A DNA stretch of 38,685 nt from an uncultured Verrucomicrobiae bacterium. Its GTDB lineage: Bacteria > Verrucomicrobiota > Verrucomicrobiia > Limisphaerales > UBA1096. Numbering within the stretch: position 1 is the first letter of the stretch; each line of letters begins with the position of its first letter. The position numbers and the translations under genes are program-made. This document shows positions 6,793 to 15,684 of this stretch, in pieces. The DNA is taken from the NCBI GenBank assembly GCA_937770485.1, contig CALJHX010000028.1, positions 1 to 38,685 on the forward strand. Direction: 5' to 3'. Below the pieces are notes generated by a model. The model worked only from the letters and a program-made list of their open reading frames with translations, ran no database searches and had not been told where the DNA came from.

Positions 6793-7440
6793 TTAAACCG
6801 GTTTTAACTGGGTGTGTTTTGCCATTTCAACTGGAAATCCTGCAATGAGTTTTTCAACATTTGCAGTTGCTATCGACCAGTCGGCTTGGTTGGCGTACAG
6901 GGGAATTTCTATCGCTCCTTTCTTGTGGTTTGCAGAGTATTCCGTAGCCTGTGAAATGCTGAGGTTGGCGACCTTCACCAAGCGGAAGGCTCCCAACCGT
7001 TTTAAGTCTGTTTCTAGTTTCCTCAGCTTGCTCTCGCCCTTGCCCTGAGCCGGTGGCCTTTGCCTTTTATCTTTCAAGAGGCGTTTGAAACCTTCCACCA
7101 GTGCCCTGTCTGAGTGCCGCCAATTGATTGTAAAAGTATCACCCGATGGGGATACCGTTTCTGGGTGCTTTGCAAAATACTCGCTGAATCGTTTGCGATC
7201 CTCCTCGCTCACAACAACCTCCTCGCTTGGGGTCGGTATCGAAACACTCAAGTAAGGCGTTTGGGGAAAGCCAGCACCAAGGGGAAACCAAATGCGCCAA
7301 GCCTCTGGAATGCTGCCATGCTGCCGATGATATTCTCTGGCGAACTCATACACCCAGCAATCAAACAACTCGCCAACAGGGCAACCGGAAAAATCCCATT
7401 CTTCGTTAGCCAACGAGACTTCAGGCAACTGGTGATCCAT
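6793..7440 (-). CDS. Hypothetical protein between integrase and replication operon
   Basis: This 215-residue soluble protein has no signal peptide or membrane segment. The N-terminal part is rich in acidic and aromatic residues (EEWDFSGCPVGELFDCW), the middle is very basic (about residues 120-150, KRLLKDKRQRPPAQGKGESK), and the last third looks like a small alpha/beta domain. I do not recognise a family. It could be the element's regulator or a cargo gene. The stop codon overlaps a TTAAACCGGTTTTAA near-palindrome (6793-6807). Confidence 0.6.
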   Translation of the reverse strand: MDHQLPEVSLANEEWDFSGCPVGELFDCWVYEFAREYHRQHGSIPEAWRIWFPLGAGFPQTPYLSVSIPTPSEEVVVSEEDRKRFSEYFAKHPETVSPSGDTFTINWRHSDRALVEGFKRLLKDKRQRPPAQGKGESKLRKLETDLKRLGAFRLVKVANLSISQATEYSANHKKGAIEIPLYANQADWSIATANVEKLIAGFPVEMAKHTQLKPV

Positions 7441-7471
7441 GGCCCGATTGGCTCAAAGGCTGATGGCTAAT

Positions 7472-8551
7472 TCAATCTTTATTGCTTAGTTGCGGCCTAA
7501 TGGCCCAGAACGTCTCGGCAGCTTCCCTTGTTACAAGCTGCCGATAGTGGCGGTAGAGCATCTGTGTGTCCCTGTGGCCCAGTTCGTGGGCCGTTCTGTC
7601 GGGTGAACCGTGGTAGGCGAGGTGGTAGCTGGCGTACGAGTGCCGCATGATGTCGTGCCCCCACGCTACACCTGCCGTCCTCCTGGTGGCTTCAAGCCTC
7701 TTCTGTCGGTTGTGCAGGGGCAAGTCGCCACCGAGTTTCAACCACGCGGCCAAGTTGTCGGCGATCGTCACTAACCGGCGTTGTCGAGTCTTGGCCTTAT
7801 GACCGCTAATGTTGATACCATGCTCGGTTATATCACCCCAATTCAAGCGCATGATTTCTTCGGGACGAATGCCGGAAAAGAGGCCAAGTGTCAGGTATGG
7901 GAGCAGTTTGGGGTCTTTCTCAGTGGAGACACTTAAGAGGCGGGCAACCTCATCAGGAGCGAAGACGCAAGGCTCGCACTCATCCCTCTTTGGCCGCATG
8001 ACGCTCTTGACCGGGTTTGCCGTTATGTAGTTTTCCCTCAAGCACCAAGTGAAAAACGGGCCAATCTTGGCGATGACTCCATCTACTGTGCTGCGTTTCC
8101 AGCCTCGGTTCCGAAACCAACCTTCGATCATGGTGGTGCTGATCTCGTGGCATTGCTTACCCTTGAAGTTGGTGCTTAGCTGGCGAAGGCTTAGCTTAAT
8201 TTGAGCGAAGCTGCTAGTGCGCAAATTCTGCCCCTTTTTGACATCAACATAACGGCACACGGCTTCTGTAAGTGTGATATAATTTGGCATCTGGTCATGG
8301 CCGAAGAGGTCAAGAGTCCCTGACTGATAATTCAACATTACTCTTTGCCGTTGGATTGGCGGGAGACTATGCCAGAATTGCTCAACGGGACTCTGCCGGC
8401 GAACCTCGGTCAACCAAGCTCGAGCTTCTGCCTTTGTATGGAAGAAACGCTGTGAGCGCCTACCGTTGATCTGGGCTGATGCCCGCCAACGGGGGTTCCC
8501 GTGATTGATGACCTTCCGGAGTATCAAAATTCCGCTAACATCCGCTAACAC
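7472..8551 (-). CDS. Tyrosine integrase of the tRNA-Val island
   Basis: This 359-residue integrase has a basic N-terminal arm (about 1-50), a SAM-like core-binding domain (about 90-185) and a catalytic domain. Catalytic residues seen are Arg229 (FSGIRPEE), a Lys in SGHKAKTRQRR (about 252-254), His299 and Arg303 (GHDIMRHS), His326 (HELGH) and a Tyr at 333 or 336 (MLYRHYRQ). It is transcribed away from the tRNA 3' end, with only 69 bases between tRNA and start codon, the classic layout for integration into a tRNA gene. It probably catalyses insertion and excision of this island. Its base composition matches the island rather than the chromosome to the right. Confidence 0.85.
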   Translation of the reverse strand: MLADVSGILILRKVINHGNPRWRASAQINGRRSQRFFHTKAEARAWLTEVRRQSPVEQFWHSLPPIQRQRVMLNYQSGTLDLFGHDQMPNYITLTEAVCRYVDVKKGQNLRTSSFAQIKLSLRQLSTNFKGKQCHEISTTMIEGWFRNRGWKRSTVDGVIAKIGPFFTWCLRENYITANPVKSVMRPKRDECEPCVFAPDEVARLLSVSTEKDPKLLPYLTLGLFSGIRPEEIMRLNWGDITEHGINISGHKAKTRQRRLVTIADNLAAWLKLGGDLPLHNRQKRLEATRRTAGVAWGHDIMRHSYASYHLAYHGSPDRTAHELGHRDTQMLYRHYRQLVTREAAETFWAIRPQLSNKD

Positions 8552-8620
8552 AAATTGACGGAAAACTAGCAGGAGAACTCTAACACGGGTTTTTGAGGAA
8601 ACTAAAAAAGCTTAGAAGAA

Positions 8621-8640
8621 TGGTGCGCACTGTTGGATTT
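8621..8640 (-). other. Probable attachment-site core at the tRNA-Val 3' end
   Basis: The 3' end of tRNA genes is the usual target of integrases in this arrangement, and the island integrase starts 69 bases beyond it. I infer the attachment core here. I looked for a second copy of the tRNA 3' end leftwards to position 1 and saw none, so the exact core length is unknown. Confidence 0.4.
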
Positions 8641-8695
8641 GAACCAACGACTTCTACCGTGTGAAGGTAGCACTCTACCACTGAGTTAAGCGCGC
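8621..8695 (-). tRNA. tRNA-Val (anticodon CAC)
   Basis: A full cloverleaf of 75 bases, including encoded CCA, can be drawn: acceptor GCGCGCT with AGTGCGC, D stem ACTC/GAGT, anticodon stem CTACC/GGTAG with loop TTCACAC, and T stem GTTGG/CCAAC with loop TTCAAAT. The anticodon CAC reads GUG (valine). It marks the border between the island on the left and the chromosome on the right. Confidence 0.9.
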
Positions 8696-8802
8696 ATCGG
8701 CGCGCGGGAGACTGTACGGTTGTTTTGCCCGCTGACAAGTCCTTTCCCGTTGGCCAAGCGGAGTAACCGCGAATAAACACCAAGACACGCGAATGGATTC
8801 CT

Positions 8803-8845
8803 TTTCCCTCAGGGGGAGAAGGTGTCCGCAGGCCGAAGAGAATGA
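8803..8845 (-). repeat. REP-like repeat, copy A
   Basis: Read on the minus strand this stretch contains CGGCCTGCGGACACCTTCTC followed by a GAGGGA half, forming a hairpin. It resembles copy B at 15685-15740 in the opposite orientation. It lies in the spacer between the tRNA and the sulfatase gene. Such repeats are common extragenic elements. Confidence 0.45.
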
Positions 8846-8957
8846 AAATGAACATTCGGCTTGGCAGTGGCAGATTCCCAGAGCGTTGTGAGCGCCCACT
8901 TGGGGTTGCACCGCCTATTTGTTGGCTTTTGCCCTTGGGCATAGGTATCACTCGCCC

Positions 8958-10535
8958 ATGCACACCTTGGCCAAGCGCGTTATTGTTTCGGTTTTGCTGC
9001 TGGGTGGCTGGCTAACGCTTGGCCAAGCGGCGGAGCGGCCGAACATTCTTTTTGCCATTGCCGATGACTGGTCGTTCGGCCACGCAGGTGCGTACGGCTG
9101 CGACTGGGTGCGCACGCCGGCATTCGATCGCGTGGCCGGTGAGGGGATTTTATTTCGCCGCGCCTACACGCCCAACGCCAAGTGCGCCCCGTCGCGGGCT
9201 ATCATCCTGACCGGTCGCAATTCGTGGCAGCTCGAGCAGGCGGGGAACCACATGACGTTTTTCCCGGCCAAGTTCGGCAGTTGGATGGAGTTGCTCGAAG
9301 CCAACGGCTACTCGACCGGCTACACCGGCAAGGGATGGGGGCCAGGCTTCGCCAACGACGCCAGCGGCAAGCCGCGAAAGGTCACCGGCCAAGCTTGGCA
9401 AAAACAGAAAGCCAAGCCGCCGGCCCGCGCAATTTCGAATAACGACTACGCCGGCAACTTTACCGAGTTTCTCGCCGGGGCGAACTCGGCCAAGGGGAGG
9501 CCTTGGGCATTTTGGTACGGGGCCACCGAGCCGCATCGCGGCTACGAAGCCGGTGTCGGCAGGAGCATGGGCAAGAAGCTCTCGGACATCGATCGCGTGC
9601 CGAAGTATTGGCCTGACAACGAGGTGATCCGGAACGACATGCTCGACTACTCGATCGAGGTGGAGCATTTCGACAATCACTTGGGCAAAATTCTCGCCGC
9701 GCTGGAGGCAGCCGGTCAACTGGACAACACGCTGATCGTGGCGACGTCCGATCACGGTATGCCGTTCCCGCGCGTCAAGGGGCAGGCGTACGAGGCGTCG
9801 AACCACATCCCGCTGGCGATCCGCTGGCCCAAGGGCGTCAACGGACGCGGCCGGGTGGTGACTGACTACGTGAGTTTCGCCGACATCGCGCCGACGTTTC
9901 TCGAGGCAGCCGGCGTGGCCAGGCTGGCGCCGATCATGCAGCCGGTGAGTGGCCGGAGTCTGTTCGACATCTTTCGCTCACCCAAGTCCGGCCAGGTGAT
10001 CGCCGGCCGCGACCACGTGCTGATCGGCAAGGAGCGTCACGACATCGGCCGGCCGAACAACTGGGGTTATCCAATCCGCGGCATCGTGAAAGACAACCAG
10101 TTGTACCTGCACAACTTCAAGACCGACCGCTGGCCCGGAGGCAACCCGGAGACAGGCTACCTGAACTGCGACGGTAGCCCGACCAAGTCGTTGATCCTCA
10201 CACAGCGCCGCGAGGGGCTGTATCATTTTTGGAACCTGAATTTTGGCAAACGGCCGAAGGAGGAATTGTTCGAACTGAACAGCGACGCCGACTGCGTGAA
10301 GAACCTCGCCAAGTCGAAGCCGCACTCTGAGCTGAAAGCGGCGCTCAAGGAGCAGCTCTTTGCCGAGCTTCGCGAACAGGGAGACCCGAGGATGTTCGGC
10401 AAGGGCGATGTGTTCGACAACTATCCGTACTCTGGTGAGTTGACCGACAATTTTTACCGGCGCTACATGGGAGGGGAGAAGGTGCGGGCCGGCTGGGTTC
10501 GCCCCACCGACTTTGAAAAAGAGAAGCTCGACTAA
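8958..10535 (+). CDS. Secreted sulfatase
   Basis: This 525-residue enzyme of the formylglycine sulfatase family hydrolyses sulfate esters or N-sulfates, probably on polysaccharides, outside the cytoplasm. The ATG at 8958 gives a signal peptide ([20 protein letters not shown], cleavage near AAERPN). Metal-binding residues begin in FAIADDWS (Asp36, Asp37). The activation motif [12 protein letters not shown] has Cys76, the residue converted to formylglycine, and TSDHGMP carries further metal ligands. The overall look resembles heparan N-sulfatase-like members, but the substrate cannot be set from sequence. It needs a maturase encoded elsewhere. Two copies of the genome palindrome fall in its signal peptide, encoding LAKR and LGQA. 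Confidence 0.88.
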   Translation: MHTLAKRVIVSVLLLGGWLTLGQAAERPNILFAIADDWSFGHAGAYGCDWVRTPAFDRVAGEGILFRRAYTPNAKCAPSRAIILTGRNSWQLEQAGNHMTFFPAKFGSWMELLEANGYSTGYTGKGWGPGFANDASGKPRKVTGQAWQKQKAKPPARAISNNDYAGNFTEFLAGANSAKGRPWAFWYGATEPHRGYEAGVGRSMGKKLSDIDRVPKYWPDNEVIRNDMLDYSIEVEHFDNHLGKILAALEAAGQLDNTLIVATSDHGMPFPRVKGQAYEASNHIPLAIRWPKGVNGRGRVVTDYVSFADIAPTFLEAAGVARLAPIMQPVSGRSLFDIFRSPKSGQVIAGRDHVLIGKERHDIGRPNNWGYPIRGIVKDNQLYLHNFKTDRWPGGNPETGYLNCDGSPTKSLILTQRREGLYHFWNLNFGKRPKEELFELNSDADCVKNLAKSKPHSELKAALKEQLFAELREQGDPRMFGKGDVFDNYPYSGELTDNFYRRYMGGEKVRAGWVRPTDFEKEKLD

Positions 10536-10635
10536 TTGTTTAGCCAAGCGGATGGGATGAGTTGATTTTGCGCTGGCCACTTGGCTGAGAGGGTGGCAGC
10601 GTTCGCCTGTTCCTAAATCTGAAAATTTGTTCATC

Positions 10636-11958
10636 ATGAAAAAAACAAACGCAACAATATTGGCCTTGGCCGCCGGGATGGCGCTGATCGGGGTGCAGGC
10701 TGCCGAGTGGGGGAACTGGCGTGGGCCGAATTATAACGGCTCGACTGACGAGAAAAACCTGCCGGCCAAGTTCAGCAAGACGAAGAATGTCATCTGGAGC
10801 GTGAAGATGGACGGTCCGAGTGCCGGGACGCCAATCGTCTGGGGGGAGCATGTATACGTGTCCTCCTCAAACCCGGATGCCGAGCGCCTAATGGCAAACT
10901 GTTACGACCGCGGGACAGGCGCGCTGAAGTGGGCACATCAGGTTTCCAAGGGTCATCGGCAGGACAACCGCAGCAATTACGCCGCGCCTTCGCCTGTGAC
11001 CGATGGGCAGGTGGTGACCTTTTTTTACGGCAACGGAGAGTTGGCAACGTTTACACCAGAAGGTGAGAAATTGTGGTCGCAAAACATCCAGAAAAAACAC
11101 GGGCAATTCGCGTTCCTATGGACCTTCTCGACCAGCCCAATCATCCACGACGGCATCCTCTATATGCAGGTGCTGCAACGTGACACCAAGGTCGGAAGCA
11201 AGGGCAGCAATGACAACCGCTCATACCTGCTAGCGCTCGATCCGAAAAGCGGCCGGCAACTCTGGAAAGTGTATCGGCCGGCCAAGGCTCGCAGTGAATC
11301 GCTTGAGGCGTTCAGTACGCCGATCCCGTTCACTCACAATGGGCGTGGCGAGATTCTCATTACCGGTGGCGACTGCCTAACCGGTCACGATCCGAAGAGT
11401 GGTGAGGAACTGTGGCGCTGGGGTACTTGGAACCCGACGCGCATTGGCCACTGGCGGCTTGTACCCTCTCCGGTTGCGGGAGATGGGGTGGTGTTGGCGT
11501 GCGCGCCCAAGCGTGCGCCGGTGTTCGCAATCAAGGCCGGTGGGAAGGGCAATATAAGCGCCAGTGGCAGGCTGTGGAACAGCGAGGGAAGTCGCGACGG
11601 GGTGTCCAGCGATGTGTGCACGCCGCTGTTTTATCAGGGCAGTTTTTTTGTGTTGTACGGCGAGGGCCGCGACAAGATGCTTTCTCGTGTGGAACCGAAA
11701 ACCGGCAAAATTCAGTGGGCGAGCGACCTTGATAGTCGCTCACTCTTCCGCGGTTCACCGACTGGCGCGGATGGCAAAATCTACGTGCAGAACCACGCCG
11801 GCACCGTGCACGTGATCGAGGCAGAAAGCGGCAAGGTACTTCACAGGGCCGCGATGGGGGAAGACGGCGATGACCAGACCCGTGCCAGTATTACTGTGGC
11901 GCACGGCCGTCTGTTTATACGTACCAATAGTCGCCTGTTCTGCGTGGGCAAGAGTTGA
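10636..11958 (+). CDS. Secreted PQQ-like beta-propeller protein
   Basis: This 440-residue protein has a signal peptide (MKKTNATILALAAGMALIGV, cleavage near AAEWGNWRG) and then a beta-propeller of the PQQ-binding-like repeat type. Repeat marks such as LLALDPKSGRQLWK, LTGHDPKSGEELWRW and VIEAESGKV are visible. WGNWRGPNYNG is the usual start of these proteins in planctomycetes and verrucomicrobia. Without the full catalytic set of quinoprotein dehydrogenases I would not call it an enzyme. It may be a scaffold or binding protein in the periplasm. It follows the sulfatase on the same strand after 100 bases and ends at a good terminator. Confidence 0.8.
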   Translation: MKKTNATILALAAGMALIGVQAAEWGNWRGPNYNGSTDEKNLPAKFSKTKNVIWSVKMDGPSAGTPIVWGEHVYVSSSNPDAERLMANCYDRGTGALKWAHQVSKGHRQDNRSNYAAPSPVTDGQVVTFFYGNGELATFTPEGEKLWSQNIQKKHGQFAFLWTFSTSPIIHDGILYMQVLQRDTKVGSKGSNDNRSYLLALDPKSGRQLWKVYRPAKARSESLEAFSTPIPFTHNGRGEILITGGDCLTGHDPKSGEELWRWGTWNPTRIGHWRLVPSPVAGDGVVLACAPKRAPVFAIKAGGKGNISASGRLWNSEGSRDGVSSDVCTPLFYQGSFFVLYGEGRDKMLSRVEPKTGKIQWASDLDSRSLFRGSPTGADGKIYVQNHAGTVHVIEAESGKVLHRAAMGEDGDDQTRASITVAHGRLFIRTNSRLFCVGKS

Positions 11959-11977
11959 TCGCACCTCCAACTTTTCG

Positions 11978-12006
11978 AAAGCTCTCCGGGTTGGAGGGCT
12001 TTTATT
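11978..12006 (+). terminator. Rho-independent terminator between convergent genes
   Basis: A 10-bp stem with one G-U pair (AAAGCTCTCC and GGAGGGCTTT), a five-base loop GGGTT and a T-rich tail (TTTATTT) follow the PQQ gene by 20 bases. The complementary A-rich side may also serve the prepilin-like gene from the other strand. Confidence 0.7.
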
Positions 12007-12844
12007 TCACTGGGATGGTCTGTGGGATGGCATTGAAGAGTCGCTGAAGGTCGCGATCGCCGCCGCGTTGGCCCGGCTGCAGGACGAGCCATGGAATAGG
12101 TTTGGCCGCAGTCTCCATCGTCTTCTTCTCGACCCAGCGCCATGACTCAGCGTGGCCGTCGGCGAACGACAGAACCGTGCCGTTGTTGTGGCGGGTCGCC
12201 GGGAAACTGATCCATGTCCATTTGGCGGTACCGAACAGCGCCCACGTGCCGGCGTTCGAGCCGAATGCACTTTGCTGGATGCTCTTGGTGTGCTCGTCGA
12301 TGAATACGAAAGCCTCCGACGCGGAGGGGTTTTTGATGTCGCTGACATTATGCCAACATTTGTTGTAATCCCCATCCTCCGGGCTGGACCGGAAGTTCAT
12401 ATACATGTTCATCGAAACGCTGCGCACGCGCGGGATTTTACCCTCGTCATTGACGGTCGACTTGTCGGCGGGACACTTGTAGATGCCGGACGAGTCATTG
12501 TACTTGAAGAGGACGCCCTTGCGGATGTTCCTGTCGTCGATATCTGTCCACGCGTTGCCGTGCAGCCAGGTTGGTCCCTGGCTGAACCAGCTGGCCCGGC
12601 TGCCGCCGCCGGGGAGTTGTGAGTTTTCCGGCATGCTGTCGTTGTTGTCACCGGCGTACATGGTCCAGCAGAGCTGAAGTTGCTTGTGGTTGCTCATGCA
12701 GTAGGCACCGGTGGCCTTGTTTTTGGCCTTGGCCAACGCCGGGAGGAGTAGGCCGGCGAGGATCGCGATGATGGCGATGACAACGAGCAACTCGATCAGC
12801 GTGAATGCTCTGGCCAAGCTGCGGTTTTTTGAAGACGTTTTCAC
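12002..12844 (-). CDS. Prepilin-like secreted protein (type II pseudopilin, H-x9-DG type)
   Basis: This 280-residue protein begins with a basic leader and the prepilin cleavage and methylation segment: ARAFTLIELLVVIAIIAILA at about residues 13-32, with Phe after the Ala and Glu at position five of the mature protein. It ends in a RHNNGTVLSFADGH block typical of the H-x9-DG family abundant in this phylum. It is processed by a prepilin peptidase and anchored by its hydrophobic helix. I chose the GTG at 12844, because the longer frame adds a Pro/Arg-rich region that reads as shadow. The function may be surface fibres or secretion. Genomes of this group carry very many copies. Confidence 0.78.
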   Translation of the reverse strand: MKTSSKNRSLARAFTLIELLVVIAIIAILAGLLLPALAKAKNKATGAYCMSNHKQLQLCWTMYAGDNNDSMPENSQLPGGGSRASWFSQGPTWLHGNAWTDIDDRNIRKGVLFKYNDSSGIYKCPADKSTVNDEGKIPRVRSVSMNMYMNFRSSPEDGDYNKCWHNVSDIKNPSASEAFVFIDEHTKSIQQSAFGSNAGTWALFGTAKWTWISFPATRHNNGTVLSFADGHAESWRWVEKKTMETAAKPIPWLVLQPGQRGGDRDLQRLFNAIPQTIPVK

Positions 12845-12912
12845 CTGAAGCGGGAAGCTACGCTTAGCCAAGTGGGCTTGCAACTCACTATTTAATGGCC
12901 AATCGGGAGGGG

Positions 12913-13101
12913 TTAGCGATTGAAGATCCCCCGGATGAGGTGCGCCAAACCAGCCACGTTTCCGACGAAGATAAGCCCGTAAATCCCGCGAAAAACCCAC
13001 TGCGTGTGGCCGGGCATCGGCTCGAACGTCGCCACAAAGCCAAACACGCAGAACAACGTGGCGGCGGCGAGGAATAGGGCGAGGAGGATTCGGATGATCA
13101 T
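12913..13101 (-). CDS. Small two-helix membrane protein
   Basis: This 62-residue protein starts at the ATG at 13101 and has two hydrophobic helices: about residues 2-25 (IIRILLALFLAAATLFCVFG) and about 38-57 (FRGIYGLIFVGNVAGLAHL). A much longer overlapping frame to 13764 runs antisense through the DUF4432 gene and is rejected. The hydrophobic pattern argues that this short part is real. The family is not recognised. Confidence 0.5.
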   Translation of the reverse strand: MIIRILLALFLAAATLFCVFGFVATFEPMPGHTQWVFRGIYGLIFVGNVAGLAHLIRGIFNR

Positions 13102-13182
13102 GATGACAACTCGGCGGCGAGAGGATCGGCCAAGAGTTGGCGCTTGGCAATCCCCGGGCTTTCGATACTCTTCGTCCGTACC

Positions 13183-14415
13183 ATGAAACATATTTTTGCC
13201 ATTATTTTTTTTACTATCGCGGCCACGGCGCAGGAGGCTCGGCACTATCAGGTTTTGACAAGTGCCAAGCGCGACATGCATGCGGAGAGCTGGCAACTCA
13301 CGAGCAGCGATTTCTCCGGCTACAAGGGCGACGCCCGCTGGTCGATCAACAAGCGCACTCTGCACGGCGGCAAGCAGGAGAGCGTCGATCTGATCGAGGT
13401 CGACAACGGTAGGCTGCAGTTTCGCGTGATCCCTACCCGGGGCATGAGCGTGCTCGACGTCACGATGGGCGACGTGCGCTTGGGCTGGGACTCGCCGGTG
13501 AAGGAGGTCGTCCACCCAAGCTACATCAATCTGCACGATCGCGGTGGCCTCGGCTGGCTCGATGGTTTCAACGAATGGTTGGTGCGCTGCGGCTTGTCGT
13601 TCGCCGGGCATCCGGGTGAGGACAAGTTCATCAACAACGTCGGCGACGAGGCGACGATGACACTGACGTTGCACGGCAAGATCGGCAACATCCCAGCGTC
13701 GGACGTGATCGTGGCGGTGGACAGGGAAGCGCCGCATCGCATTCGCATCCGGGGTCGTGTGCACGAGGTTTCCTTCTACGGGCCGAACCTCGAAATATGG
13801 ACGGAGATCAGCACGTTGCCGGGCTCAAGTGCGTTTCGCATCCGCGACGTGCTCACGAACAACGGCACGTACGACGAGGAGTTCCAGATTATTTACCACG
13901 CGAACTTCGGCCGGCCGCTGCTAGGTGAAGGAGCGAAGTTGCTTGCGGCTTCGGAGAAGATTGTTCCGTTCAACGCCAACGCCGCCAAGGCTATCGGTCA
14001 ACAGGGGCTTTACGCCTTGCCGACCAAGGGCTTCACCGAGGAGGTTTACAAGATTTACCCCAAGGCCGATAGTGACGGCAACGCGACGGCGGTGCTGGTG
14101 AACCCGACCGGTGACCGCGGCGTGACGGTTCGTTGGCCGGTGGCGCAACTGCCGTACCTTACCCAGTGGAAAAACACGGCGGCGGAGACGACCGGCTATG
14201 TGACCGGCATCGAGCCAGGTACAGGCTTTCCGCACAACCGCAGCTACGAGCGAAAATATGGACGGGTGCCCAAGCTTGGCGCGGGAGAGTCGCGCACGTT
14301 TGAGCTGGACTTCATCATTCTTGGTAACGCAGGCGAAGTCAAAGCTGCAGCTGCTGCAGTGAAAGAATTACAGGGCAGCAAAGGCCCGGAAGTCCAAAAA
14401 GCCCCGGAAGAGTAA
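13183..14415 (+). CDS. DUF4432 family secreted protein (aldose-epimerase-like)
   Basis: This 410-residue protein starts at the ATG at 13183, giving a signal peptide (MKHIFAIIFFTIAATAQEAR). The body fits DUF4432, a galactose mutarotase-like fold: RVIPTRGMSVLDVTMGDVRL near the start, GWLDGFNEWLVRCGLSFAG, and a late KNTAAETTGYVTGIEPGTGF segment. Related folds bind sugars. A carbohydrate-processing role is inferred. The C-terminal about 20 residues are a low-complexity tail (AAAAVKELQGSKGPEVQK). Confidence 0.75.
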   Translation: MKHIFAIIFFTIAATAQEARHYQVLTSAKRDMHAESWQLTSSDFSGYKGDARWSINKRTLHGGKQESVDLIEVDNGRLQFRVIPTRGMSVLDVTMGDVRLGWDSPVKEVVHPSYINLHDRGGLGWLDGFNEWLVRCGLSFAGHPGEDKFINNVGDEATMTLTLHGKIGNIPASDVIVAVDREAPHRIRIRGRVHEVSFYGPNLEIWTEISTLPGSSAFRIRDVLTNNGTYDEEFQIIYHANFGRPLLGEGAKLLAASEKIVPFNANAAKAIGQQGLYALPTKGFTEEVYKIYPKADSDGNATAVLVNPTGDRGVTVRWPVAQLPYLTQWKNTAAETTGYVTGIEPGTGFPHNRSYERKYGRVPKLGAGESRTFELDFIILGNAGEVKAAAAAVKELQGSKGPEVQKAPEE

Positions 14416-14638
14416 ACAGCAAGTTTTCGCAGCTAGAATTGTTACTCGATTGAGACAGAGAATCTGTAACACCACAGTTTCGCCAACCGTCGGCTAGTTA
14501 AGCGGTTTGTATTTTTCGGTGCCCGGTTTCGCCTTGCTTCATAGGGCGATTAAGTACCCTTCGTCGGGTGCAGTTCTTTATAGCCAAGCGGCGGTGGTTT
14601 CCGCATAGTAGGCCGCGTAAATGTTGAGTATCAAAATC
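14416..14638. other. Spacer of about 220 bases with one palindrome variant
   Basis: No gene is seen. It contains a near copy of the genome palindrome (TAGCCAAGCGG near 14582) shortly before the DUF6807 gene. I found no convincing promoter or terminator. Confidence 0.35.
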
Positions 14639-15643
14639 ATGACTCGAATTCGTTTTAATTCACTGGCCAACCTCGTCGTCGGGCTGGCGTTCGTTACTGC
14701 TGCGCCCTTGGCCAAGGGTGACTGGAGAGTCGTTGAGCACTCCAACCCGCTTGGCCCCGGCAAGGTGGTTGATGTGTTGCAGGATGGCAAAGCAGTCGCC
14801 CGATTCGTCCACGGTGAAGGGCAGATAAAGCCGTTCCTGCACATCTTCGGCAGCGGCGGCGAATTGGTGACCAATCCCGGTCTCGACAGGGAGGGTAAAG
14901 GGGCCGGTTTGTTCAACCACCATCGCGGCATCTTCATCGGTTGGAACAAGGTTTCGTCAGAGCTGGGTAATTACGACATGTGGCACAAGGGCGGCCCGGG
15001 CAACGGGCGTTACGACATCGTGAAGTTTGAAAATAAGACGACCAAAAACTCTGCCTCGATCGTCGCTCATATCAAGTGGCGCGCCACGCAGAAGGACGCC
15101 ATCGGCAGCGACGTGATGATCTCCGAGCGTCGGACATTCAACGTGTCGCGTCCGGATGGCATGTATACGCAGGTGGACGCCAGTTTCGAGCTAAAGGCCG
15201 AGCGTGACGTCAGTTTGGCCGGTGACTTGCAGCATGCCGGAGTTCACTTCCGCGCACACACTGAGGTGGCCACGCGCAACAAGGAGACCAGCTACCTTTG
15301 GGAGCCGGCCAACGCCGCGGGTAAGGGCAGAGTCATCGACGGTAACCACCAATGGGCGCGGCTGCTTTTTCCGATCGGCAAGCGCTGGTACACGGCACAG
15401 GAAATGAATGCGCCGGCCAACGGCGTGAAGGAACTTTCGTGGCGCGACTACGGCCGCTTCGGCTATTTCCTGCCCAAACAGTTGAAGAAGGGCGAGCCGT
15501 TCAACCTGAAATTCCGTTTCGCCATCGAGGAAGTCGACGCACAGGCCAACGTGCCCAAGCCGTCCGAGGCACAGGCCAAGGCGTCGCACAAACTTTGCAC
15601 AAAGCGCTACAAGGCGTTCATAAAGTCGCTCAATAATAATTAA
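14639..15643 (+). CDS. DUF6807 (PmoA-like) secreted protein
   Basis: This protein of about 334 residues has a signal peptide (NSLANLVVGLAFVTAAPLA). The family mark is the FNHHRGIFIGWNKV block at about residues 95-108, followed by MWHKGG. The name PmoA-like comes from database labels and does not imply methane oxidation. The family is common in planctomycetes and verrucomicrobia beside sugar and sulfatase genes, and its function is unknown to me. An ATG at 14621 adds six residues and is an alternative start. A near copy of the genome palindrome encodes LAKG at the signal-peptide end. Confidence 0.72.
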   Translation: MTRIRFNSLANLVVGLAFVTAAPLAKGDWRVVEHSNPLGPGKVVDVLQDGKAVARFVHGEGQIKPFLHIFGSGGELVTNPGLDREGKGAGLFNHHRGIFIGWNKVSSELGNYDMWHKGGPGNGRYDIVKFENKTTKNSASIVAHIKWRATQKDAIGSDVMISERRTFNVSRPDGMYTQVDASFELKAERDVSLAGDLQHAGVHFRAHTEVATRNKETSYLWEPANAAGKGRVIDGNHQWARLLFPIGKRWYTAQEMNAPANGVKELSWRDYGRFGYFLPKQLKKGEPFNLKFRFAIEEVDAQANVPKPSEAQAKASHKLCTKRYKAFIKSLNNN

Positions 15644-15684
15644 AACGTCAATAAAACAGCATTCTGTAGAAATATCCGGCGTTT

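Noticed and set aside
8580..8963. 127-residue frame covering the tRNA-Val gene
   Set aside because: It overlaps the tRNA entirely and has no protein-like pattern.
12913..13764. 283-residue form of the small membrane protein
   Set aside because: Only the last 62 residues are protein-like; the rest is antisense to the DUF4432 gene.
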